Shown here: positions 47,345 through 56,418 of the stretch, piece after piece | How the letters are laid out: each line of letters starts with the position of its first letter | Numbering within the stretch: position 1 is the stretch's first letter | Assembly: GCA_963851385.1 (NCBI GenBank) | Contig: CAWKPE010000026.1 | Location: 34,570 to 98,569, forward strand | Direction: 5' to 3' | Source: CAWEFA01 sp963851385 | GTDB lineage: Bacteria; Bacteroidota; Bacteroidia; Bacteroidales; DTGW01 | Length of the DNA stretch: 64,000 nt | The notes under the pieces: generated by a model | What the model saw: the letters and a program-made list of their open reading frames with translations, nothing else | Database searches by the model: none | Told to the model about the DNA's origin: nothing | Program-made: the position numbers and the translations under genes

Positions 47345-49431
47345 GTTTTGTCCTCCGACATTAAATTTTGCGAAAATTGCATTGAAAAATATTTAATGGC
47401 TTTATTAGTATCTATAACCAGCGCAATTGTTCCATCGCCAAGTATAGTAGCGCCGGAAATAATTTCCTGATTTTTATAATATTTACCAAGTGGTTTGAGC
47501 ACAGCCTGGTATTCACCAACTACATTATCTACAACCAATCCAATTCGTTTATCTTCATATCGTACTACAACAATTTGTTCATTTGTTGCTTTGTTTTCTT
47601 CAATACCAAATTCTCCTCTTAGATAAAAAAATGGAATTTGCTGGCCATCGAGTACAATAAGGTTGTTAAAAGTATTTACTAATTTGTTGTGATCTGCAGC
47701 GTAAATTTTATCAACCGAAGTAAGAGGAAGTACATAGAAAATATCTTTTATTTTTACAAGTAATCCATCAATGATTGATAATGTAAGTGGAAGTTTAATA
47801 GTAATGGTCGTACCTTGATTTATCTTAGATTCAATTTCAACTTCACCGCGTATATCAGCAATTTTACGACGAACAACGTCCATACCAACTCCTCTTCCAG
47901 AGACATCAGTAACATTAGTTGCTGTTGAAAAGCCAGGAAGAAATAAAAGATCCATGAGCTCTTTATGGGAAAGTGCTGAATCGGCACTAATAAGCCCTTT
48001 ACTAATTGCTTTTTGCCGGATTTTCTCCGGATCTATGCCTGCGCCATCGTCGGATATTTGAATATGAACGTTTGCTCCTGAATAAAAAGCTTTAAGAAGT
48101 ATAGTTCCGTGTTTTGGTTTGCCTAGTTTGGACCGTGTGACTGGATCTTCAATTCCATGATCGAGGCTATTTCTGAGTATATGCAATAATGGGTCAGTCA
48201 AATTTTCAATTATAGTTTTATCTAATTCAGTATCGGTACCTTCTGCAATAAATGATGCTTCTTTCTTTAATTCTTGCGAAAGGTCTCTTACTAATCGCTG
48301 AAAACGGGTTAATAAATTTTCAATAGGTATAAGAACAATACTAAAAGCTATATCTCGCAACTGACGTGACAGTTTTTGAACGTTTTCTGCTATCGCTACA
48401 AGTTCAGTATTTGCTGCTTTTTCTGCATACAGGCTTAGGCGCGCCTGAGTGGTAACCAATTCACTTACCAGATTCATCAATGTGTCTAGTTTTTCTGATG
48501 ACACACGAATACTTGAAATGGAATTTTCTTTAGAAGTTGTAACAGTGCGTTCTTCGGTCTTTTTTTCTTTTACTGCTTTTGAACTTATTAATTTACTTAC
48601 GAATGCTTGCAAATCATTAATACCAATATCTTTACTTCCTTTTCTAAGGTCTTCCAATCTGTCTAAGAATTGTTTATTTGACAAGAGATTGGTATCGCTT
48701 AATTTATGAATATCAATGGTACATTCATCTTCCACAAAAATAAATACGTCAGTAATTGAATTTACATCATTTTTAGTAGCTAAAAATATTTCCCAGTAAA
48801 CGTAACATTTAGTAGGATCAATTTCGTTGTAATCCGGTATTTTATTTAAATGTGGTATTGCAATACATGAGCCTAATCCATAAAGTTCGTCCAGGAGATA
48901 TAAAGGATTAGTTCCATTATCAAAAATATTTTCGTTCGGTTGAAAAAGAATATAATAAGTTGTGATTTTTTCTTCTTTTGCTGATTTACCAACAACATTA
49001 GTATCTTCAGCAGCTTCTTTATTTTTTTTAGCTGATTCTACAGTTAATGCTTGTTTTAAAGCAATAATATTTTCAATTTTATTTGAGAGTTCGTTATGTT
49101 TATCAACTGTAGATTGTAAATTTACTTTATCGTCATCCAACAAATTTGTCAGATGATCAACGGATGCCAATGTAGCATCAAGTAAATCTTTGGAAACGTA
49201 CATTTGGCCATTTCTAACGAGGTCATATACATTCTCAAGGTTATGTGTAAATTCACTAATTTTTTCGAAACCGAACATAGCACCACCACCCTTTAATGAA
49301 TGCATAATCCTGAAAACTTTTTCAACAAGTTCTTTATTTTCAGGATCACGTTCTAGTTCCAAAAGTGCTTTTTCCAGTTCACTTATGTGCTCTGTTGCTT
49401 CTTCAATGAATTTTTTCCTGAAATTGTCCAT
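47341..49431 (-). CDS. cheA: CheA, chemotaxis histidine kinase
   Basis: 696 residues with all core domains. HPt: FRIMHSLKGGGAMFGF, phosphorylated His 44. A P2-like ferredoxin fold follows (~155-250, TTYYILFQPNENIFDNG). Dimerisation: SEKLDTLMNLVSELVTTQAR (~310). ATPase: DPLLHILRNSLDHGIEDP, QISDDGAGIDPEKI and GRGVGMDVVRRKI. A C-terminal CheW-like domain (PLTLSIIDGLLVKIKDIFY; ATILGDGTIALVIDTN) completes it. CheA autophosphorylates in receptor arrays and passes phosphate to CheY and CheB. It starts 1 bp after cheY and overlaps cheW. Confidence 0.96.
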   Translation of the reverse strand: MDNFRKKFIEEATEHISELEKALLELERDPENKELVEKVFRIMHSLKGGGAMFGFEKISEFTHNLENVYDLVRNGQMYVSKDLLDATLASVDHLTNLLDDDKVNLQSTVDKHNELSNKIENIIALKQALTVESAKKNKEAAEDTNVVGKSAKEEKITTYYILFQPNENIFDNGTNPLYLLDELYGLGSCIAIPHLNKIPDYNEIDPTKCYVYWEIFLATKNDVNSITDVFIFVEDECTIDIHKLSDTNLLSNKQFLDRLEDLRKGSKDIGINDLQAFVSKLISSKAVKEKKTEERTVTTSKENSISSIRVSSEKLDTLMNLVSELVTTQARLSLYAEKAANTELVAIAENVQKLSRQLRDIAFSIVLIPIENLLTRFQRLVRDLSQELKKEASFIAEGTDTELDKTIIENLTDPLLHILRNSLDHGIEDPVTRSKLGKPKHGTILLKAFYSGANVHIQISDDGAGIDPEKIRQKAISKGLISADSALSHKELMDLLFLPGFSTATNVTDVSGRGVGMDVVRRKIADIRGEVEIESKINQGTTITIKLPLTLSIIDGLLVKIKDIFYVLPLTSVDKIYAADHNKLVNTFNNLIVLDGQQIPFFYLRGEFGIEENKATNEQIVVVRYEDKRIGLVVDNVVGEYQAVLKPLGKYYKNQEIISGATILGDGTIALVIDTNKAIKYFSMQFSQNLMSEDKT
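47351..47356 (-). promoter_or_regulatory. Shine-Dalgarno of cheW within the cheA end
   Basis: GGAGGA on the minus strand, 6 bases before the cheW ATG, inside the last codons of cheA. With the four-base overlap it supports coupled translation. Confidence 0.7.
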
Positions 49432-49432
49432 T

Positions 49433-49798
49433 TTATCTGATTACTTTATTAATAGCAGCTATAAGTTTAGCGGGTACAAAAGGTTTTATTATCCATCCAG
49501 TGGCACCTGCTTCTTTGGCTTCCATTTTCTTGGCTGCCTGTGATTCGGTAGTAAGAAAAAGTATTGGAATTCGCTGGTATTTTTCCAACTTTCTTATTTC
49601 TTTAATTAGTACGATGCCATCCATTACCGGCATATGCAAATCGGTAATTATCAAGTCAATTTCAGTGCCATCAAGAAACTTAAGTGCATCTTTTCCATCA
49701 ACACCAACAAGCACTTTATAACCTTCGTTTTCAAGCGTAAAACTTACTACTTCCCTGATACTTTCTGAATCATCGACTATTAATATTGTCTTTGCCAT
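49433..49798 (-). CDS. cheY: CheY-like single-domain response regulator
   Basis: 121 residues, one receiver domain: acidic pair IVDDSESIREV, phospho-acceptor Asp 53 in LIITDLHMPVMDG, the Thr in PILFLTTESQ and Lys in WIIKPFVPAKL. It lies directly upstream of cheA, making it the most likely CheA target. The output partner is unknown because no flagellar switch gene is in view. Confidence 0.92.
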   Translation of the reverse strand: MAKTILIVDDSESIREVVSFTLENEGYKVLVGVDGKDALKFLDGTEIDLIITDLHMPVMDGIVLIKEIRKLEKYQRIPILFLTTESQAAKKMEAKEAGATGWIIKPFVPAKLIAAINKVIR

Positions 49799-49827
49799 GG
49801 TTGATATATTTGCTGTTATTAAAAGTA

Positions 49828-50139
49828 TTATTTATTTAATAAATATTCAAATCCTGAATGTTTTATTATTGTTTTAATTTCTTCTTTTACCACAATTGAG
49901 TAACTGAAATCACCGGAAAACTTATTTTTAATAGATTGTAGCAATTGGATTGAACTAAAATCAAAATTATCAAGATGATTTAATTCAAGATGAAAACTTT
50001 TGTTTTTTGCTACAATTTCATCCAATTCTTTTTTTACATGCGAAATATTATTTATTGAAAAATCTTTTTCAATTCTATAAATGGGTTTTTTATCTGATTT
50101 TCCTGATGTTTTAATAACATGTTTTGTACTCATAGCCAC
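49828..50139 (-). CDS. STAS-domain protein in the chemotaxis operon
   Basis: 103 residues with the STAS pattern: IYRIEKDFSINNISHVKKEL, FHLELNHLDNFDFSSIQLLQ (where STAS antagonists have DSSG, here DFSSIQ), and VKEEIKTIIKHSGFEYLL. The Ser in DFSS could be the phosphorylation site, but the motif is not canonical. STAS proteins regulate partners through binding. It lies 29 bp before cheY and 18 bp after the coiled-coil gene, so it is very likely part of the same transcript and may belong to the output of this array. Confidence 0.85.
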   Translation of the reverse strand: MAMSTKHVIKTSGKSDKKPIYRIEKDFSINNISHVKKELDEIVAKNKSFHLELNHLDNFDFSSIQLLQSIKNKFSGDFSYSIVVKEEIKTIIKHSGFEYLLNK

Positions 50140-50157
50140 TATTTTTAATAAAATTAG

Positions 50158-52011
50158 TCAAAATAATTCCAAATTATCATTATCCGTTTCAGAATTTTGA
50201 TCAGCTAAATTTATAATTTTTTCTTCCTTTTCTGAAATAGTTAGATTAGACATATCAGTTGTTTTTGACATATGTTCATGTATTATGTGTTCGCTGGCCA
50301 TAGTGTATCTTGATTTAAGATGCTTTAAATTTTCTTCTTTACTGACATTTTCCGAACCCGAACCGAAACTTAATTTTACATTTAATGCATTTAATACTTC
50401 AATTATTTTGTCACTGGCTTTTTCAAAAAGATCATAATATTTTATTTTTTTTAGTGAGTTCTTTATATGGTCAGATACATTAAGACTCACAGAACCATTA
50501 AAATATAAAAATCCGTCAATCTTTTTGATACTTTCTTTCAATAATTCTATCAAACCGGGAATAGTAGAACTAAGCTCTTTCAGACTTTGAAGTATATTGG
50601 TTTCAGTCAGAAAATTTTCTTTCGGGTTGACAATTTCCTCTACTTTTTGATTCAATTCAGCGTGAATTTCATTAATATAATTTTCTAAATGATCTGTTTC
50701 TTTCAACAAATTGTTTATTTGTTCTATTGTTTTGTTTTCTGCAGTGCGAGGAACAGATTCAATTTTCTTAATTATTTTAAGAATATCTTTAATAGATTCT
50801 TTTTGAATGTGAATATCACTATAAATTCTTGAGAATTCTTTGTTTTTATTTGATAAAGCCTGAGTATGTTGTTTAATGTTAGTAATAAAATCGGTTAGTT
50901 TGTTGTTATAATTTAGTGCATTATTGAGGTTTTCCAGGATATTGTTAAGATAGTATTTTTGAGTCTGAGATGATCTGCCAACTAAATTTTCACATAAACT
51001 GTTAATCGCCACCATTTCATTTCCTATTTCCTCCAAATTACGACCTATTTCTTTAATGGCCATCTGATATTGTTTATTGGCATGCAATAATTGGGCTGCC
51101 TGAAGACCTGTAATATCTCTTATTTTAAGGAATGTTTTTGCTTTTTCATGCTGTATTGGTTGGCTATTATCTGTATCATTATATTGTTTCAGATCCGATA
51201 TGATATCTTTATGTGTTCGTCGAATGTGTTCAATTTTTTGGATAATAATATCGTGATATTGAAGATTTGTAATAATGACAGCAATATTAGCCGAATTTTT
51301 ATCAGTTGCCTCTTTAAGTGAAGGGAACATATCTGATGCTTCTTTATATTTTTTATTAAATAATGTAAAACTGATTTCTATATTGTCGTTTAATTTTTGC
51401 AATTGCTCATAATTTTCTTTTTTAATATTACTCAGAAGTAAATAGCTTTCTATGGCTATTGTTATAAACTGTTCAATTAAATTATCTGTTGCTGAAATCA
51501 GTACTTTAATATTCTCAGTTTTACTTTCAATTTCGTCACTTTTTGTCAATGAGTAATCTTTATGTTCTGATGAAATATCGCCGATTTTAAGATTGGCAAG
51601 CAACATTTTTAAGGAAATAAGGTTTTGTCTGTAATTATTATGTGCAATTTTTAAATTTTCTAATTTATTAGTTGTTTTTTTTATCTCAACATCAAGATAT
51701 TCGACATGTTTAGAAAAAATATTTGTAAGGTTATCAAAACTTTCTTTAAATTTTTTCAAATTAATAAAAGAGTTGTTTATTTCACTGTCAGTTACAATCT
51801 GAATAATATTAGAGGCATTTAATGCTATGTTTTTCGACTCTTTATGGTAGCTCTTAAAATGATCATTTAAAGAGAGAAAATCTTCGGTAGAACACTCAAG
51901 AAGTTGAATAATGCTTTTATCTATTTCATTAAAAGTGTTCAGAGCTTCTTTGACTGATAAAGCCTTCAGCAAATTTTCCACATTATCTTTATTTCCTGTG
52001 TTATCACTCAT
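50158..52011 (-). CDS. Long coiled-coil chemotaxis-operon protein (617 aa), possible CheZ-like or receptor-like
   Basis: Almost entirely helical, no membrane segment, no signal peptide. Two features hint at chemotaxis: ITNLQYHDIIIQKIEHIRR (~residue 238), similar to the Q-D-I-x-x-Q helices of CheZ-like and soluble receptor-like proteins, and the C-terminal acidic end DNDNLELF preceded by RYTMASEHIIHEHM, a tail type also seen in such proteins. The receptor hairpin tip is absent, so it is not a standard MCP. It is 18 bp from the STAS gene and the first gene of the cheY-cheA-cheW transcript or close to it. It could be a phosphatase of CheY-P or a soluble scaffold; neither is shown. Confidence 0.7.
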   Translation of the reverse strand: MSDNTGNKDNVENLLKALSVKEALNTFNEIDKSIIQLLECSTEDFLSLNDHFKSYHKESKNIALNASNIIQIVTDSEINNSFINLKKFKESFDNLTNIFSKHVEYLDVEIKKTTNKLENLKIAHNNYRQNLISLKMLLANLKIGDISSEHKDYSLTKSDEIESKTENIKVLISATDNLIEQFITIAIESYLLLSNIKKENYEQLQKLNDNIEISFTLFNKKYKEASDMFPSLKEATDKNSANIAVIITNLQYHDIIIQKIEHIRRTHKDIISDLKQYNDTDNSQPIQHEKAKTFLKIRDITGLQAAQLLHANKQYQMAIKEIGRNLEEIGNEMVAINSLCENLVGRSSQTQKYYLNNILENLNNALNYNNKLTDFITNIKQHTQALSNKNKEFSRIYSDIHIQKESIKDILKIIKKIESVPRTAENKTIEQINNLLKETDHLENYINEIHAELNQKVEEIVNPKENFLTETNILQSLKELSSTIPGLIELLKESIKKIDGFLYFNGSVSLNVSDHIKNSLKKIKYYDLFEKASDKIIEVLNALNVKLSFGSGSENVSKEENLKHLKSRYTMASEHIIHEHMSKTTDMSNLTISEKEEKIINLADQNSETDNDNLELF

Positions 52012-52082
52012 CTTGCTATCTTTAGTCCCTCACTTTCAATCTATCTATTATTAAAGTTAAGAAATAAAAATAATATCGATAA

Positions 52083-52469
52083 TTACTTATTTTTAAAAAC
52101 TGAATCAACCATTTCCAAAAGTTTCTGAATATCAACCGGTTTTGTAATAAATTCATCAGCACCCAATGACATTGACCTTTGTATGTTTTCCTGGTCAGTA
52201 AGAGCAGAAACAACTATTATTGGAATGTTGCAGGTTTTTTCATTTGCTTTTATCTCCTTAAGAAATTCATAACCATTTATACGAGGCATTAAAAGATCCA
52301 ATAGAATTAAATCGGGCATTTTCCGGTTCATAATTGAATATGCATCTTTTACATTAAGTGCTGTTTCTATAATGTAGCCTTTATTGTTTAATACAGCTTG
52401 AAGTAGCACAATATTAGTAGTAGAATCATCTATTACCAGGATAGTCTTGCCATTGCTATTTGTTACCAT
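52083..52469 (-). CDS. Single-domain response regulator
   Basis: 128 residues of one receiver domain: VIDDSTTNIVLL, phospho-acceptor Asp 58 in LILLDLLMPRINGYEFL, VVSALTDQENI and FITKPVDIQKL. It precedes the coiled-coil gene by ~70 bp in the same direction, so it probably belongs to the same cluster and may be the output or adaptation branch beside CheY. No output domain is present. Confidence 0.92.
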   Translation of the reverse strand: MVTNSNGKTILVIDDSTTNIVLLQAVLNNKGYIIETALNVKDAYSIMNRKMPDLILLDLLMPRINGYEFLKEIKANEKTCNIPIIVVSALTDQENIQRSMSLGADEFITKPVDIQKLLEMVDSVFKNK

Positions 52470-52680
52470 TTCTTGAATAAGGTAGGTTTAATATTCTTTA
52501 AATATAAAAATTTTATTATAAAAAATGTACCAAGTATGAGTTATCTCTCTTCAATTTTGAGATATTCAACTAATTTTTAAAGATTTATCTCATCGAAATT
52601 ATAATTTATTAATGAATTTAAAATGGTTTTATCAGCTTTTTTAATTACTTTGTAGTACAAAATTAATAAAATAGCAACTT

Positions 52681-53376
52681 ATGTCATTAAATTTCAATGA
52701 ATTCTCAAATGGCAAAGAAGATAATTATTATTCCTTCTTCGAAATGCTTAATGAGAGTGAAATTGAGATAGTCAGACAAAAATCTAATGTTGTTAATTAT
52801 CAGAAAGGTGATAATATTTTTTTACAACAAACCCGCACTTCTCATATAATGTATGTAAAATCTGGTCTTGTAAAGGTATACAAAGAAGGCAGAATGAGTA
52901 AAATTATTATTCTTAACCTTGAAACAAGTGGCAATTTTCTTGGATTGATGTCAGTGTTTGGTAAGGAAATTCATGAATATTCTGCATCGGCAATTGAACC
53001 TACAGAAATTCTTTTTATTGATATAAACGCTTTTAAACAGGTTTTGGAACAAAATGGTAAATTTGCTGCCAGTCTAATACACATAATAAGTTTAACAGGT
53101 CTTTATCTTTTTAATAGATTACTGTCCCAAACGCACAAACAACTTCCGGGCAAGATAGCGGACGTATTGCTCTACTTTAGTGAAGTTATTTATAAAAGCC
53201 ACAAGTTTTATTTTCCTTTTACCCGTCGGGAATTAGCTGAATTAGCCGGGACAACTAAAGAAAGTTTTATTAGGACACTCACTGAATATAAGAATGATAA
53301 AATTATCGAGCTTAATGGTTCAGATGTTGAAATAAAAAGTATGAAAATTGTCAAAACGCTTAGTGAACTAGGATAA
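52681..53376 (+). CDS. Crp/Fnr-family transcriptional regulator
   Basis: 231 residues. The cyclic-nucleotide-like sensor domain (QKGDNIFLQQTRTSHIMYVK; LETSGNFLGLMSVFG) has no Cys set for an iron-sulfur cluster. A helix-turn-helix domain follows (FTRRELAELAGTTKESFIRT; YKNDKIIELNGSDVEIKS). It probably binds a small effector and a palindromic operator. It is divergent from the che cluster (212-bp gap) and followed by a receiver gene, so it may control either. Confidence 0.92.
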   Translation: MSLNFNEFSNGKEDNYYSFFEMLNESEIEIVRQKSNVVNYQKGDNIFLQQTRTSHIMYVKSGLVKVYKEGRMSKIIILNLETSGNFLGLMSVFGKEIHEYSASAIEPTEILFIDINAFKQVLEQNGKFAASLIHIISLTGLYLFNRLLSQTHKQLPGKIADVLLYFSEVIYKSHKFYFPFTRRELAELAGTTKESFIRTLTEYKNDKIIELNGSDVEIKSMKIVKTLSELG

Positions 53377-53389
53377 AGAAACTATTAGT

Positions 53390-53436
53390 TTTTGGCTATT
53401 GGCAATTAGCCGAAAATATTTAGCCAATAGCTAAAA
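53390..53436. repeat. Imperfect inverted repeat between crp-type and receiver genes
   Basis: TTTTGGCTATTGGC (53390-53403) pairs with GCCAATAGCTAAAA (53423-53436), one mismatch, with a second small palindrome in the loop (GGCAATTAGCC). No T run follows. It may be a regulatory or attenuating hairpin, or a small dispersed repeat. Confidence 0.6.
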
Positions 53437-53444
53437 GATAAAAT

Positions 53445-53813
53445 ATGAGAATTCTAATTGTAGATGATATTGCAATCAATCGTTTTATTCTCAAAGAAAT
53501 TGTGCGAAAATTAGGACACGAATATTTTGAGGCTGAAAATGGTATGAAAGCTTACAATTATTTCAGTGAAAATGATATCGAATTAATATTTCTTGATATT
53601 GAAATGCCAGTAATGAATGGTCTTGAGACTGCCCGAAAAATTAGAAATTCTTTCAATGAACCCAAAAATAAAGTTTTGATTTATGCATTAACTGCTTATT
53701 ATCCGTCAATTTTAAATGAAGAGGTTGATATTTCTGATTTTAATGGGGTTATTAATAAACCTTATTCTGAAGAAAAAATCAAAAATTTGCTTGCTGCCTT
53801 GCAAAAGAAATGA
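53445..53813 (+). CDS. Single-domain response regulator
   Basis: 122 residues, one receiver domain: ILIVDDIAINRFILKE, phospho-acceptor Asp 51 in LIFLDIEMPVMNGLETA, ALTAYYPSIL and VINKPYSEEKIKN. The build (VDDIAINRFIL, KPYSEE) is that of receivers fed by hybrid kinases. It is 68 bp after the Crp-type gene and shares its direction. Confidence 0.92.
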   Translation: MRILIVDDIAINRFILKEIVRKLGHEYFEAENGMKAYNYFSENDIELIFLDIEMPVMNGLETARKIRNSFNEPKNKVLIYALTAYYPSILNEEVDISDFNGVINKPYSEEKIKNLLAALQKK

Positions 53814-53919
53814 TTCAATATCAGCCTTTGAACGTTTAATATTAAATAATAGTTAAAAAGGGTAAAATGTTGAAAAGTTAAAAGATAAATAATATACTAT
53901 ACTATACAAACCTACAAAA

Positions 53920-54423
53920 GTGTTAACATTCAAAACTGCCGAAACAGGTGATATTTTATTGCTTCAACAGCTGGCACATACTATATGGTATAGTCATTAT
54001 CCGGGTATAATTACCATTGAGCAAATTGAGTATATGCTGGATTTGATGTACTCAGCCAATGCAATAAATAAAGAAATGATGGATGGGCATAAATGGGTTC
54101 TTATGTTTGTAAAAGATCAACCTGTTGGATTTATTTCATATTATTTTGAAGTTGATGACAAAAAAGTAAAACTTAACAAACTTTACCTTTTGCAATCATA
54201 TCACGGACTTGGTTATGGTCAGCAAGCACTTAATTATATAAAAACTCGTGCAAAAGAATTACTGGCAAATGTTTTATATTTGACTGTCAACAGGAAAAAT
54301 AAAAAAGCTATTGACGCGTATCTGAAAGCAGGATTTTTTGTTGAGAAAAGCATAATAACAGATATTGGAAACGGATATGTAATGGATGATTATATTATGA
54401 CTTTTAAAATTGATCACATTTGA
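53920..54423 (+). CDS. GNAT-family N-acetyltransferase
   Basis: 167 residues from a GTG. The acetyl-CoA region is KLYLLQSYHGLGYGQQALNY and the C-terminal helix NRKNKKAIDAYLKAGFFVEK. The N-terminal half (LQQLAHTIWYSHYPGIITIE) is typical of small-molecule or peptide acetyltransferases. The substrate is unknown. It is convergent with the YggS gene, 12 bp apart. Confidence 0.9.
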   Translation: MLTFKTAETGDILLLQQLAHTIWYSHYPGIITIEQIEYMLDLMYSANAINKEMMDGHKWVLMFVKDQPVGFISYYFEVDDKKVKLNKLYLLQSYHGLGYGQQALNYIKTRAKELLANVLYLTVNRKNKKAIDAYLKAGFFVEKSIITDIGNGYVMDDYIMTFKIDHI

Positions 54424-54435
54424 AACAATAATTTT

Positions 54436-55122
54436 CTATGTTCTATTGCCAAAGATGTTAGTTCCTATTCTTACCATTGTACTTCCTTCTTCTATACCAA
54501 TTTTATAATCTGACGACATACCCATTGAAAGTTCTTTAAAAAAAACGTTTTTACTAAAGTAACTTAATTTTAAGTCTCTGAAAATAATAGCTAATCTGCG
54601 AAATTCATTTCTAATCTTAGTTCTGTCATAAGTAAAAGTTGCCATTCCCATTAAACCTCTGATGATTACATTATTCAATTGTTTATAGGTATCGGACTTT
54701 AACATTTCATCCAATTCTTTTTCATCAAAACCAAATTTAGTTTCTTCATCAGCAATATGAACTTGTAAAAGGCAATTTATAATCCTTCCGGTTTTATCAC
54801 CTTCCTTATTAATTACTTCAAGAAGTTTAAAGCTGTCAACTGAATGTATAAGTGAAATAAATGGGGCAATATATTTAACTTTATTGGATTGCAAATGTCC
54901 AATCATATGCCATTCTATATCTTGAGGAAGCTTCAGGTGTTTTTCAATTAATTCCTGTACTTTATTTTCTCCAAAAATTTTCTGACCAGAATTATAAGCT
55001 TCCATTATTCTGTTAGCAGGAATTGTTTTTGAAGCTGCTATTAATTTTACATGAGAAGGTAATTCAGATTTTATTCTTTTTAAATTTTCAATAATCATTT
55101 GAACTTGATATTTAGTCACCAA
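54436..55122 (-). CDS. YggS-family PLP homeostasis protein
   Basis: 228 residues. PLP Lys in KLIAASKTIPANRIMEAY (~residue 31), FGENKVQEL, IEWHMIGHLQSNKVK, LIHSVDSFKLLEV, GLMGMATF, ELSMGMSSDYKIGIEEGSTM, and the end VRIGTNIFG. These small alanine-racemase-fold proteins bind PLP without catalysis and buffer the cofactor pool. A single gene, convergent with the GNAT gene. Confidence 0.95.
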   Translation of the reverse strand: MVTKYQVQMIIENLKRIKSELPSHVKLIAASKTIPANRIMEAYNSGQKIFGENKVQELIEKHLKLPQDIEWHMIGHLQSNKVKYIAPFISLIHSVDSFKLLEVINKEGDKTGRIINCLLQVHIADEETKFGFDEKELDEMLKSDTYKQLNNVIIRGLMGMATFTYDRTKIRNEFRRLAIIFRDLKLSYFSKNVFFKELSMGMSSDYKIGIEEGSTMVRIGTNIFGNRT

Positions 55123-55227
55123 ATTTACAAAAAGAATAGATGTTTTGAAGATTGATAAACAGAAGATATGAAAATCTAAAGTTCTGAAAAACTATTCAGT
55201 AATTCTGTGTTTTATTAATTCACTTAT

Positions 55228-56412
55228 TCAATTTACGTTTTTCGGGAATGTGAGTCGAACAAGAGCACCGCCATTAGAATTATTTACGGCTTCAATTGCC
55301 CCGGAATGGGCTTCCATGATTAATTTGGCAAGGGCCAATTCAATACCTTCGTTTTCATTAATATGTTTTTCACCTGGTGAAAAGAGTTTAAAAAGATTGT
55401 CAAGCGCTTTTTGTGAAAAACCAGGTCCCTCATCAGTTATTTCTACCAAATATGTTTTTTCGGTTGTTTCTGAATTAATAGTTATTTTGCCGTTGCTAAG
55501 GCTGTATTTAATTGCGTTGTCTATAATAGCTGTCAAACATGTAGATAATAGTTCATAGTCGCCCATGATAGTTTCATTAATATTTTCGATACTTTTTATA
55601 ATCTGTAATGACTTTTGAGAAATCTTTTGCGAAGCTTTGGTCAAAACTGTATTTAAAAGAGCACCAAAAGGAAGAGGTTGAATGTCAAGGTTATATTTTT
55701 CCATTTTAAGCTGGGTGATTTTTAAAGCTGTAATGGAAAAATTTTCCAAACGAGTAACTGATAAATCGAGGATGTTAAATAATTTCTCAATGGATTCATT
55801 TAAAGTATACTCTTTAATTATTTCAAGTGAGCCTTTAATTCCGTTCAACGGGGTCCGGATTTCATGGCTAATTATATGAAGGAACTCGGATTTGGCTTTG
55901 TCAAGTGATAATAATTCTTCATTGGCCTTTTGAAGCTTTTCATTAGCTATTTGAAGTTCATTAGTCCTTTCTATAACCTTTTCTTCAAGGATTTGATTCA
56001 TGTTTTTAAGTTGCTCTTTGTTAAATCTTAACTCTAAATGTGTTCGAACCCTTGCCAGAAGCTCTGATGTATCGAAAGGTTTTGTAATGTAATCCTGTGC
56101 TCCCAGTTTAAATCCCTGTACAATACTTTCTTTTTCGGTTTTAGCAGTGAGAAAGATTACAGGCACATCATCCATTTTTTTATTTTTGCGAAGTTGTGAA
56201 CACACTTCAAACCCTGACATATCAGGCATCATTATATCAAGGAGAATAAGATCAAATTGTTTTTTTTCAACCCATGCAAGAGCCGTTGGACCACTCGTGG
56301 CAAATTCCAACTGATAACCCTCATTTCTCAAAGTACTTCCCAGTAATTGAAGATTCTTTGGATTATCATCAACCATCAGAATAGTAAAAAATGAAGGCTT
56401 AAACTCTTTCAT
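55228..56412 (-). CDS. Receiver-histidine kinase hybrid (REC-HisKA-ATPase)
   Basis: ~394 residues; I take ATG 56412 over the TTG two codons earlier. N-terminal receiver (ILMVDDNPKNLQLLGSTLR; phospho-acceptor in LILLDIMMPDMSGFEV), coiled coil (~130-175), HisKA with FLHIISHEIRTPLNGIKG, and an ATPase domain with IIDNAIKYSLSNGKI, ITDEGPGFSQKAL and EGIELALAKLIMEAH. The G2 box is degenerate, so ATP turnover may be reduced. It follows the 1257-residue kinase with almost no gap, so the two are co-transcribed and may form a relay. Confidence 0.92.
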   Translation of the reverse strand: MKEFKPSFFTILMVDDNPKNLQLLGSTLRNEGYQLEFATSGPTALAWVEKKQFDLILLDIMMPDMSGFEVCSQLRKNKKMDDVPVIFLTAKTEKESIVQGFKLGAQDYITKPFDTSELLARVRTHLELRFNKEQLKNMNQILEEKVIERTNELQIANEKLQKANEELLSLDKAKSEFLHIISHEIRTPLNGIKGSLEIIKEYTLNESIEKLFNILDLSVTRLENFSITALKITQLKMEKYNLDIQPLPFGALLNTVLTKASQKISQKSLQIIKSIENINETIMGDYELLSTCLTAIIDNAIKYSLSNGKITINSETTEKTYLVEITDEGPGFSQKALDNLFKLFSPGEKHINENEGIELALAKLIMEAHSGAIEAVNNSNGGALVRLTFPKNVN

Positions 56413-56418
56413 GTTCAA

